Source of the DNA: a virus
Length of the DNA stretch: 64,000 nucleotides
Virus record (IMG/VR): IMGVR_UViG_3300047558_000238
Location: 1-64,000 of that record
Reading direction: 5' to 3' (one strand)
The notes below the pieces were generated by a model that did no database searches, was not told the origin of the DNA, and saw only the letters and a program-made list of their open reading frames with translations. Shown in pieces: positions 1 through 6,072 of this stretch (the stretch's first letter is position 1; the number at the start of each line of letters is the position of its first letter). The translations under genes were made by a program, and so were the position numbers.

Positions 1-539
1 GCGGGGAGGGCGTCAGAACTTTAGAGCAGAGGACTGATTACTAGGCAAGTGCCTCTGAAACGCCCTCTAGGGGGTCTAGGAGGGCTTTAGAGTTAGGTTA
101 CCTGTATCTGGCTTGATAGACCCTCTAGGAGCCTGGTAGCCCCCTAGAGAGCCTCTAGTCTTATCTATCTACTCATTAGAGGCAGTCAGCAGGACTTAGG
201 CAGGCACATAGTCGCCTCTACTTAGTTGTCTTAGTCAATAGTTAGAGATCGTTAGAGACAGGGAGGGGGAGGGGTAGTCAAAAAATATTTTTTCTTCGCA
301 GAGCAGTCACTTTTTTCGAACTGAAAAAGAAAGAGGGGAGGGGGGTTTTCAGGAAACAAGTTCGAAGGTGCCTCAGAACAACAACTGCCGTCTCGCACCC
401 CAAAAGCAGTTAACGTTAAGGTACCCCCTTTTTCGTTTTGTACACCCACCCCCTCTTTTGAAACGCCCCTATACCCGCTCCACAAATTTTCAAAAAATTC
501 GTCTAAAGGTACCTCTCAGTCGCAGTGTACAATTAGTAC
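1..539. other. Non-coding left-end region, CTAG-rich
   Basis: No credible gene is seen here; short open frames on either strand lack a ribosome site and have low-complexity translations. The first 260 bases are crowded with short related words: CCTCTAG at 64-70, 122-128 and 152-158, plus GGTCTAGGAGG, CCCCTAGAG and several TTAGAG. From about 260 the strand turns to G-runs and then T- and C-runs. Such a region at the extreme left fits a genome end, packaging site or early control region, but none of these can be decided from sequence alone. Confidence 0.5.
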
Positions 540-540
540 A
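526..540 (+). promoter_or_regulatory. Leaderless promoter -10 box and dyad before the first gene
   Basis: TACAAT at 528-533 is followed by exactly six bases and then the ATG at 540, so transcription would begin at the start codon. No Shine-Dalgarno sequence precedes the gene. The same stretch forms a dyad, TGTAC at 526-530 and GTACA at 536-540 with five bases between, which could be an operator. No convincing -35 is seen. Confidence 0.45.
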
Positions 541-1049
541 TGACTCGCCGCCCAGCTCGTAACCAGCCAATCCCGCCTCAAGAGGTCCAACTACTCAACT
601 CGCTCAAAGGCCCCGCCTTACATGCCCGCGTCCGAGACCTCTACAACGCCGGTTGGGCTCTTCAGGCTATCGGAGAGTGTCTCCAGCCAACTCACCCACG
701 CTCAACCATCCGCTCTTGGGTCCTGAGAGCCGCTGATACTACCTCCGACCTAGAAGTAATAGACGCCCCTATTCCAACCCCAAAGCATCGAACCCACCCC
801 GAGGGCTACCAGAAGAAGCGCACGCCTTCCAAGGAAATCTCTCCAGACGATCTGGACCAGATCCAGTCGTTAGCTCCGCTAGCCCGCCAATATCGAGCAA
901 AGATGACCAAGACCTCCGCGCATGCTGTGGCGAATGACCGCCTCACCAACCTGTGCCGCCACCTCTACGCCAAGGGCGTTGGGATTACGGCCCTAGCTGA
1001 AGCCGCCGGAGTCACCTACCGCGCCATGTATAAGCGCGTAAAGCTGTAA
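540..1049 (+). CDS. Tandem helix-turn-helix DNA-binding protein
   Basis: This 169-residue basic protein has two probable helix-turn-helix units: one near residues 28-62 (AGWALQAIGECL then STIRSWVL) and one at the extreme C-terminus (GVGITALAEAAGVTYRAMYK). Its layout and its C-terminal half (SPDDLDQIQSLAPLARQYR) match the protein at 2742-3317 (SPETLKRLLELQPYAQQVR), so I read the two as diverged paralogs. Role is inferred as transcription regulator; a small-terminase role is possible for either. The start has no ribosome site but sits six bases after a TACAAT box, consistent with a leaderless mRNA. A terminator follows at 1140-1178. Confidence 0.65.
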   Translation: MTRRPARNQPIPPQEVQLLNSLKGPALHARVRDLYNAGWALQAIGECLQPTHPRSTIRSWVLRAADTTSDLEVIDAPIPTPKHRTHPEGYQKKRTPSKEISPDDLDQIQSLAPLARQYRAKMTKTSAHAVANDRLTNLCRHLYAKGVGITALAEAAGVTYRAMYKRVKL

Positions 1050-1098
1050 TACCCACCGCCCCACCCCGCTCAAAAACACGATTTGACAGACGCCCCTA

Positions 1099-1126
1099 TT
1101 AACGCTAAGTTAACCTGTGCTAGTCT
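1099..1126 (+). promoter_or_regulatory. Extended -10 promoter ahead of the 1140 terminator
   Basis: TTAACG (1099-1104), 16 bases, then TGC-TAGTCT with an extended TG (1118-1126) make a usable sigma-70-like promoter. A perfect TTGACA lies further up at 1083-1088 and could pair with TAAGTT at 1106-1111. Either start lies only about 40-70 bases before a strong terminator. The 13-mer AGACGCCCCTATT at 1088-1100 also occurs at 761-773 and, in shorter form, at 463-472. Confidence 0.4.
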
Positions 1127-1139
1127 GTTATATGCAGGG

Positions 1140-1178
1140 AGCACATCTAGGCACTAAAAGCCAAAGATGTGCTTTTTT
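1140..1178 (+). terminator. Rho-independent terminator
   Basis: A perfect nine-base-pair stem, AGCACATCT (1140-1148) with AGATGTGCT (1165-1173), carries a 16-base loop that can form an inner GGC/GCC pair, and runs straight into six T residues. It ends transcription from the first gene or from the promoter just upstream, in which case a transcript of about 45 bases would result. Confidence 0.85.
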
Positions 1179-1273
1179 GCATCTAGATACAAAACATAAC
1201 TGAATAGCAGCCGAAACCGGCACACCAAGACAAAACACAGCCAAGTACTAACGCAAGGAAAGGTAGGCTGAAT

Positions 1274-1876
1274 ATGAAATGGTTACCATTTCTGCTAACT
1301 GCATCTACGGCGGTCTCTTCGACCGCTGCTCTCCCTACGGAGGAGCTCCATCCCCCTTTGGGGAGCGGAGTTTATGTGCAGACAGTAACCGCCCCGGACT
1401 TCTACGATGACGGCGAACTACCACTAGTTCGAATGCTCCAGAAGCTCGAGGCAAAGCAAACCCTGCTAGCTCAGCAGGCAGCAGCCGCGGAAGCAGCCGC
1501 TGAACGAGCCGAAAAAATAGACGCCACTATTAAGCGTCTACGAAAATACGTTGGCCACACGCCATACGTTTTTTCCGGTATTACCCCCTCAGGATGGGAC
1601 TGCTCAGGTCTGACGCTTTGGTTCTACGACCAAGCGCTAGGCATTGAGATCAAGCATTCTGCAGGTGACCAGGCCAAATACGGCACCGTAGTAACCGATC
1701 CCGCTCCGGGAGATATCGTTGCGTTCTACTACACAGGTCAGAAGCGCCCATACCATGTGGGCATCTATGTTGGTGACAACATGTTCATCCACGCCCCTAA
1801 GCCAGATAGACCAACGTCTATTGATAACGCTTATACTTGGGCGAATAATACAGAGGTTGCGTACATCCGGTATTAG
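1274..1876 (+). CDS. Secreted NlpC/P60 peptidase (endolysin)
   Basis: The 200-residue product probably cuts peptide bonds in host peptidoglycan. Residues 1-20 look like a signal peptide (Lys-3, hydrophobic core, small residues before the AALP junction). Residues 58-92 are an Ala/Glu-rich coiled coil. The NlpC/P60 domain spans about 93-200, with the nucleophile in WDCSG (C110), the histidine in YHVGIYVG (H161) and the third polar residue likely H173 in FIHAP. AAGGAAAGG about 11 bases upstream supports the start. Small membrane proteins follow, making a lysis cassette. The signal peptide means it may reach the wall without a holin; alternatively it could be a virion-associated or host-modifying wall enzyme. 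Confidence 0.85.
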   Translation: MKWLPFLLTASTAVSSTAALPTEELHPPLGSGVYVQTVTAPDFYDDGELPLVRMLQKLEAKQTLLAQQAAAAEAAAERAEKIDATIKRLRKYVGHTPYVFSGITPSGWDCSGLTLWFYDQALGIEIKHSAGDQAKYGTVVTDPAPGDIVAFYYTGQKRPYHVGIYVGDNMFIHAPKPDRPTSIDNAYTWANNTEVAYIRY

Positions 1877-1885
1877 TGATAGTAT
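1857..1885 (+). promoter_or_regulatory. Possible leaderless promoter of the 1892 gene
   Basis: TTGCGT (1857-1862), 17 bases, then TAGTAT (1880-1885) are followed by exactly six bases before the ATG at 1892. The match to consensus is partial, but the spacing repeats that of the genes at 540, 46276 and 46816, and no ribosome site is visible. Confidence 0.3.
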
Positions 1886-1891
1886 GAGACC

Positions 1892-2101
1892 ATGTTTGAA
1901 CACACCGAATATTCATGGCTCATATTTGGGCTGCTAACAGCAGCTATCTATGCCGTACCAACTATCTACCGCATCTGGAAGGTGCGGAGACGTAAGGCGT
2001 CTATGTCTCGCCATCCGGCAGGCAAGGCTCAACCGCAAGTCTCCGCCCTTCTAGGTGTTGTCTATCCGACACAATCCAACGACCAAGACAAAGAGAACTA
2101 A
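1892..2101 (+). CDS. Small membrane protein, holin candidate
   Basis: This 69-residue protein has one hydrophobic segment (about residues 8-28, SWLIFGLLTAAIYAVPTIY) followed by a strongly basic stretch (RIWKVRRRK) and a polar tail. That is an N-out, C-in topology typical of small phage membrane proteins. It lies directly after the lysin and is followed by two more one-helix proteins, so a holin or lysis-helper role is the best guess from context. No family is recognised. Confidence 0.55.
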   Translation: MFEHTEYSWLIFGLLTAAIYAVPTIYRIWKVRRRKASMSRHPAGKAQPQVSALLGVVYPTQSNDQDKEN

Positions 2102-2107
2102 ACCTAA

Positions 2108-2263
2108 ATGCGTCTACTACTTTTTATCCGCTCGATTGTCTGGACTGCAGTCTTTGCTGTCCTACTAGCCATCATCTCGATTGCTACCTCTTCTATTCCT
2201 GTAGGACTGGCGTCTATTACTTTCGCCGTGCTGTCTCTAACCTCAAGCCGCAGCAAACTGTAG
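2108..2263 (+). CDS. 51-residue membrane protein in the lysis region
   Basis: A short frame from ATG 2108 to TAG 2261-2263 encodes 51 residues: basic start (MRLLLFIRS), a long hydrophobic stretch (about residues 9-46) and a basic end (SSRSKL). One or two membrane passes are possible. It starts seven bases after the preceding stop, with a weak purine-rich AAAGAGAAC further upstream. Position between two other tiny membrane genes suggests a holin, antiholin or spanin-like partner. Function is inferred from context only. Confidence 0.45.
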   Translation: MRLLLFIRSIVWTAVFAVLLAIISIATSSIPVGLASITFAVLSLTSSRSKL

Positions 2264-2288
2264 CCTGTAGCCAACCTGGATTTGACAT

Positions 2289-2492
2289 ATGAACGGCCCC
2301 CTACTACTATCACTACTTATAGGCATTCCAGTAGTACTGTTCCTACTACTCCTACTACTAGCCTTCACACTTCTGGTTATTGGCGCAGCTAACTTTCCAG
2401 ATGACCTAAACGACGACCACATAGAGACGAGACAGAGATCAAATGGCAACTCACCCGCCAACACCTACTCAAAGAATTCTCAGCGTTCATAG
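2289..2492 (+). CDS. 67-residue membrane protein in the lysis region
   Basis: Residues 4-34 are a very hydrophobic Leu-rich helix (LLLSLLIGIPVVLFLLLLLL), followed by a polar, charged tail. It is the third consecutive small membrane protein after the lysin and overlaps the next gene by 50 bases in another frame. The ribosome site is weak. A holin or antiholin role is plausible by context; no family is recognised. Confidence 0.5.
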   Translation: MNGPLLLSLLIGIPVVLFLLLLLLAFTLLVIGAANFPDDLNDDHIETRQRSNGNSPANTYSKNSQRS

Positions 2493-2742
2493 CGCAGACG
2501 AACTCCGAGACGAACTACCTAATAGTGGCGTCTTCGATATGACGGACTGCACTGTAGAGCTTGGCTGTCCGCTGGACTCTCATACTGAAGAGATCGAGAA
2601 GATGGTCAATCTCATCGAGTCGATGATTCATGTTGTTGACGTCAAAGTCTCAGGAATCCCCCAGCCACACCTAAACGACCTATACACAATTACCATTACC
2701 GATGTTCCGTTCAACCGAGCGATCAACAAAAAGGAAAAATAA
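2443..2742 (+). CDS. Hypothetical protein, 99 residues
   Basis: The product is soluble and acidic in its middle (DSHTEEIEKMVNLIESM) and ends in a basic NKKEK. I recognise no domain. The frame begins inside the preceding membrane-protein gene, and its TAA shares a base with the ATG of the HTH gene at 2742 (TAATG), so the two are probably translationally coupled. Confidence 0.55.
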   Translation: MATHPPTPTQRILSVHSADELRDELPNSGVFDMTDCTVELGCPLDSHTEEIEKMVNLIESMIHVVDVKVSGIPQPHLNDLYTITITDVPFNRAINKKEK

Positions 2743-3317
2743 TGACCACCCCAACTACCACCCAGTACATTAAAAAGAACCAGCAAGTTCCTCAGCACAT
2801 TGCCGACTTCTTCAAGGCTCCGATTGACACAAATACTCGCGACAACCTAATTCGTTCGCTATGTGAGAAGCACTGGACCTACGAAGCCGTAGCAGCTGCC
2901 TGCGATATTACTCGTGAGCGTGTTCGCCAGGTTGCGCGTAAGGCTCCTGTTACTAAACTTGCAGACCTAGACGACTTCCCGTTCGAGATTCCAGAGCCTC
3001 CAGTAAAGCCAGAGCGCGAAAAGCCATCGTACGTAGAGCCGAGCCCGGAGACCCTAAAGCGTCTACTAGAGCTTCAGCCATATGCACAGCAGGTACGCTC
3101 TAACGGTAAGAAGTACCGCGAAGAAGCCGAAGAATATACAGCCTTACTAAACCACGCGCACACCGTTGAAGGCGTAACCCTATACCGTCTAGCGAAGCGT
3201 CTTGGCGTTACTCATGGTGCACTACGCTTCCGTCTTGTACGCTACGGCTACAAGCAGCCAGTTACCGCTCAGTCGAAGGTTTACACTCCGATTGTTCGCG
3301 AGAACCGAGCTAACTAA
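2742..3317 (+). CDS. Tandem helix-turn-helix protein, paralog of the first gene
   Basis: This 191-residue protein has an N-terminal helix-turn-helix at about residues 42-68 (WTYEAVAAACDITRERVRQV, resembling sigma region 4) and a second at about 145-170 (GVTLYRLAKRLGVTHGALRF). A Pro/Glu-rich linker separates them. The C-terminal half aligns by eye with the protein at 540-1049. The sigma-4-like helix makes it a candidate for the factor that recognises the phage's GGTAAAAT promoters; a small terminase subunit is an alternative because the large subunit lies one gene downstream. The start overlaps the previous stop. A strong terminator follows. Confidence 0.65.
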   Translation: MTTPTTTQYIKKNQQVPQHIADFFKAPIDTNTRDNLIRSLCEKHWTYEAVAAACDITRERVRQVARKAPVTKLADLDDFPFEIPEPPVKPEREKPSYVEPSPETLKRLLELQPYAQQVRSNGKKYREEAEEYTALLNHAHTVEGVTLYRLAKRLGVTHGALRFRLVRYGYKQPVTAQSKVYTPIVRENRAN

Positions 3318-3331
3318 TCTAAACCATTAAG

Positions 3332-3365
3332 AGAAAGCCCCCGATTAGCAGGGGGTTTTCTTTTT
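3332..3365 (+). terminator. Rho-independent terminator
   Basis: AGAAAGCCCCC (3332-3342) pairs with GGGGGTTTTCT (3351-3361) over 11 pairs including one G-T, with an eight-base loop and a T-run to 3365. It closes the lysis and regulatory block before the virion operon begins. Confidence 0.9.
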
Positions 3366-3367
3366 AG

Positions 3368-3376
3368 GGTAAAATA
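3368..3376 (+). promoter_or_regulatory. GGTAAAATA late-promoter-like element
   Basis: GGTAAAATA sits directly after the terminator and 30 bases before the heme oxygenase start. The same octamer GGTAAAAT occurs upstream of several other operons on both strands. A small hairpin (ATCCT / AGGAT, about 3380-3394) follows in the leader. No -35 box is apparent. Confidence 0.55.
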
Positions 3377-3405
3377 TAGATCCTACGAAAGGATGCACTA
3401 ACACT

Positions 3406-4011
3406 ATGTTTTCACAAGAGATACGTGAGGCTACAAAGGCAGAGCACAAGTCTGCTGAAGAAAGCCCATTCATGCAGTCCCTGCTATTCGGTAAAGTTCC
3501 ACGCGATGCATACTTCGACTACATTGCTCAGCTTGCTCCGATTTACGAAGCTCTCGAGAAGTGGGAAGGCAGCATGCCGTTCTTTGACCGTCGCCTTGAC
3601 CGATTTGAGCGCATCATTGCTGATCTTGAGTACATTGGCACTCGCGTTGTGCTCAACTCAACCATCTCCTACGTCAAGCATCTGACCGAGCTAATTAAGA
3701 CCAAGGACGAGGTACGCATTCTTGCGCATCACTACGTCCGCTATCTCGGAGACCTTTCAGGCGGTCAGGCAATAGGAACGCTCGTTGCACGTAATCTCTC
3801 GATTCCGCCAAACTTCCTATCCTTCTACGACTTCGATGATATTGGCGACCGCGTCCGCTACAAAGAAACCTACCGCGAAAACTTAAACACATATATTGAC
3901 CCGAAGGACTATGACAAGTTCATTACCGAGGCTAAGCTTGCATTTAAGTACACAGAGCAGATCTTCTCAGAGCTTGCTGACAAGTGGATTCAGAAGGACG
4001 AAGTAGAGTAA
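3406..4011 (+). CDS. Heme oxygenase (biliverdin-producing)
   Basis: The 201-residue length and sequence fit the HO-1/HmuO family, which opens heme to biliverdin, CO and ferrous iron using reductant and oxygen. The proximal iron ligand is H14 in ATKAEHKSAE, and the distal helix signature is LGDLSGGQA (residues 114-122), with the flexible GDLSGG glycines present. Helical content is continuous and there is no truncation. It lies alone between a terminator and the large terminase, four bases before the latter, at the head of the virion operon. Cyanophages use such enzymes for bilin pigments; here, with a Dps-like gene nearby, release of iron from host heme is a likelier purpose. That purpose is inference. 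Confidence 0.9.
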   Translation: MFSQEIREATKAEHKSAEESPFMQSLLFGKVPRDAYFDYIAQLAPIYEALEKWEGSMPFFDRRLDRFERIIADLEYIGTRVVLNSTISYVKHLTELIKTKDEVRILAHHYVRYLGDLSGGQAIGTLVARNLSIPPNFLSFYDFDDIGDRVRYKETYRENLNTYIDPKDYDKFITEAKLAFKYTEQIFSELADKWIQKDEVE

Positions 4012-4014
4012 CTA

Positions 4015-5415
4015 ATGGGCAAAAGTATTATGGAGCTGATTGCGATGCTCCCCGAAGAGGAGCGAGCGCAAGCTCTAGCCGACCTAGACCCCGAAGCATT
4101 GATGTGGGACTGGTCTGTTTGGGGACGCCCAGAGCAGCAAGCTCCTGAAGGCGACTGGAACATTTGGCTTGTACTTGCAGGACGTGGTTTCGGTAAGACT
4201 CGTCTAGCGTCCGAGTGGGTTCGCGAACAGGCTAAGTACACCAATACGGGCCAACGCCGTTTTGCACTTGTTGCTCGTACCGCAGCTGACGTACGTGACG
4301 TTATCGTTGAAGGTGAATCGGGCATTATGAATGTCACGCCACCTTCCGAGAAGCCACTCTACGAACCTTCGAAGCGTCGCCTAACTTGGCCTAACGGAAA
4401 TACAGCAACGCTATTCACCGCTGATGAGCCTGACTCGCTTCGTGGTCCTCAGTTCACTCATGCCTGGGGTGATGAGATCGCAGCTTGGCGTCAGACTCCA
4501 GATGCTGCAGGTATGACCGCGTTTGACAACTTGCGCGTTGGTACTCGTCTTGGTGATAAGCCAAAGATTCTTGTCACCACTACCCCGAAGCGTACGCCAC
4601 TGCTCTACAAGCTCATTGAAGAGGCAAATACTGGCCGCGTTGTGATTACCCGTGGTTCTACGATGGATAACGCAGGTAACTTGTCTGGCGCATATATGGA
4701 CACCATGCTTGGTGTTTACGAGGGAACCTCTCTTGCCCGCCAGGAGCTTTATGGTGAAATGCTTGAAGCCATGGAAGGCGCAATGTGGACAGAGGAGATG
4801 ATTGAAGCTGGCCGTGAAGCCATCTACCCACTCAGCACGCCTCTGCGCATCATTGGTGTTGACCCTAGCGTTGCAGAAAACCCTCGTGATGAGTGTGGAA
4901 TCGTAGTTGTATCGGCTACAGCAGAGTCTGACCTGTATAAGCGTCATGCTTGGGTGCTTGAAGACGCTTCAGTACTCGGTTCACCGACAGTTTGGGCTCA
5001 AAGAGTAGTTGATATGGCCCGTAAGTGGGGTTGCCCAGTTGTTGCTGAGGTAAACCAGGGTGGTGCGATGGTTAGAAACGCAATTAATACCATCGACCCA
5101 ACAATTAAAGTGCTTGAAGTCCACTCAAAGCAAGGAAAAGCCCTCCGAGCAGAGCCAATTTCGCTTGCATACGAGCAACAGCGCGTTCACCACGTTGGAT
5201 ATCTCGCAGATCTAGAGTCTCAGATGATTTCTTGGGTTCCAGGAGAGGGACGTTCACCAGACCGCATCGATGCACTAGTTCACGCACTCACTGCACTGCT
5301 CATTAAGCCACCAGCTGGCTTCTCTGGCGGAAAATTACGTGCAAAAAGCTTCGCTGACCGTAAAATTGGCATCCCAAACGGTAATCGTGGCGGAAAAATC
5401 TTCAGAATCAGGTAA
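4015..5415 (+). CDS. terL: Terminase large subunit
   Basis: The 466-residue packaging motor has an N-terminal ATPase and a C-terminal RNase H-like nuclease. Walker A is LAGRGFGKT (residues 54-62); Walker B with the catalytic glutamate is HAWGDE (149-154). ITRGSTMDN and LVTTTPK fit the coupling motif region. The nuclease begins at IIGVDPS with D283, and DRIDALVHAL near 425 supplies late acidic residues. It starts four bases after heme oxygenase and two bases before the next gene, so it is in one transcript. The small subunit is not obvious; tandem-HTH proteins are candidates. Confidence 0.93.
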   Translation: MGKSIMELIAMLPEEERAQALADLDPEALMWDWSVWGRPEQQAPEGDWNIWLVLAGRGFGKTRLASEWVREQAKYTNTGQRRFALVARTAADVRDVIVEGESGIMNVTPPSEKPLYEPSKRRLTWPNGNTATLFTADEPDSLRGPQFTHAWGDEIAAWRQTPDAAGMTAFDNLRVGTRLGDKPKILVTTTPKRTPLLYKLIEEANTGRVVITRGSTMDNAGNLSGAYMDTMLGVYEGTSLARQELYGEMLEAMEGAMWTEEMIEAGREAIYPLSTPLRIIGVDPSVAENPRDECGIVVVSATAESDLYKRHAWVLEDASVLGSPTVWAQRVVDMARKWGCPVVAEVNQGGAMVRNAINTIDPTIKVLEVHSKQGKALRAEPISLAYEQQRVHHVGYLADLESQMISWVPGEGRSPDRIDALVHALTALLIKPPAGFSGGKLRAKSFADRKIGIPNGNRGGKIFRIR

Positions 5416-5417
5416 AT

Positions 5418-5780
5418 ATGACGAAAATTATTCTAGACAGGTTCCCTTGCCACCTTGCTGCAGCTCCAGCAGGACTTTTAGAGGATGTCAGCGAGCTCAG
5501 AAGCTTCGAACCAACCCCTGGTTCGTCTTATTTAGAGATTACTCGCGTAATTTTGACAGACACTAAGGTAATTATTGCCAAAGACAGTACCGAGGGACCT
5601 CAGATTGTGTTTCAAGAGGACTATAACGAGGCAATTCTTGCTGATAAGCCTACTGACGACTCAAGAATTATCACAGCTAGCGGAAAAATGTTAGCATTCA
5701 AGAAAGATACCGGCTGCGGCTGCGGTTCACGCCTTCGAGGGTGGAATCCGTACAAGACTTTAGCCGCGATGGGAGACTAA
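5418..5780 (+). CDS. Conserved-looking hypothetical protein with a GCGCG motif
   Basis: This 120-residue protein begins MTKIILDRFPCHLAAAPA and ends with a motif, TGCGCGSRLRGWNPY, near residues 97-111, containing two closely spaced cysteines that could bind a metal. The middle is beta-like and acidic. I recognise no function. It sits between terminase and a DUF1360-like gene, a slot held by small conserved proteins in several actinophages as far as I recall. Its TAA overlaps the ATG of a short frame at 5780. Confidence 0.6.
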   Translation: MTKIILDRFPCHLAAAPAGLLEDVSELRSFEPTPGSSYLEITRVILTDTKVIIAKDSTEGPQIVFQEDYNEAILADKPTDDSRIITASGKMLAFKKDTGCGCGSRLRGWNPYKTLAAMGD

Positions 5781-5817
5781 TGACGTTTACGTGGACTGAA
5801 GATTAACCTGCTATAGA

Positions 5818-6057
5818 TTGACCAGATTTTTGGTAGAAGACGTATTTTTTGAGCCACTTAGAGAATTCGTCTGGAAAAAGTTTCCACCGAGTACTAAATT
5901 TGGGTACTTGTTCACTTGTTACTGGTGCATGGGCGTCTGGACAACTGCAGGTTGGCTAATCGCCTGGGGAATTGTACCTGAAGCAGCACTTGTGCTATCA
6001 TTATTAATGTCCATATCTGCAGTTATTGGACTAATTTCCGCTTGGACTGAGCGGTAG
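5818..6057 (+). CDS. DUF1360-like membrane protein, 5' end disrupted
   Basis: About 79 residues. FTCYWCMGVWTT (residues 32-43) with two cysteines, followed by two hydrophobic helices, matches the small DUF1360 membrane family found beside terminase and portal in many phages. The start is doubtful: the only usable codon is TTG 5818 with no ribosome site. Just upstream an ATG at 5780, coupled to the previous stop, reads MTFTWTED and then TAA; continuing that frame gives PAID, then TGA where one extra G would give WTRF in the frame of this gene. This looks like a gene whose first 13 or so codons carry one nonsense change and one single-base deletion. Confidence 0.6.
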   Translation: MTRFLVEDVFFEPLREFVWKKFPPSTKFGYLFTCYWCMGVWTTAGWLIAWGIVPEAALVLSLLMSISAVIGLISAWTER

Positions 6058-6072
6058 AGCTAGGGAGCACCC

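Noticed and set aside
252-562. Short open frames on both strands of the left end
   Set aside because: Low-complexity Pro/Phe-rich translations, no ribosome sites, and they overlap each other.
4411-4947. 178-codon minus-strand frame inside the terminase gene
   Set aside because: Fully contained in a well-supported gene, composition rich in Cys/His/Asn as in antisense shadows, and no promoter or ribosome site.
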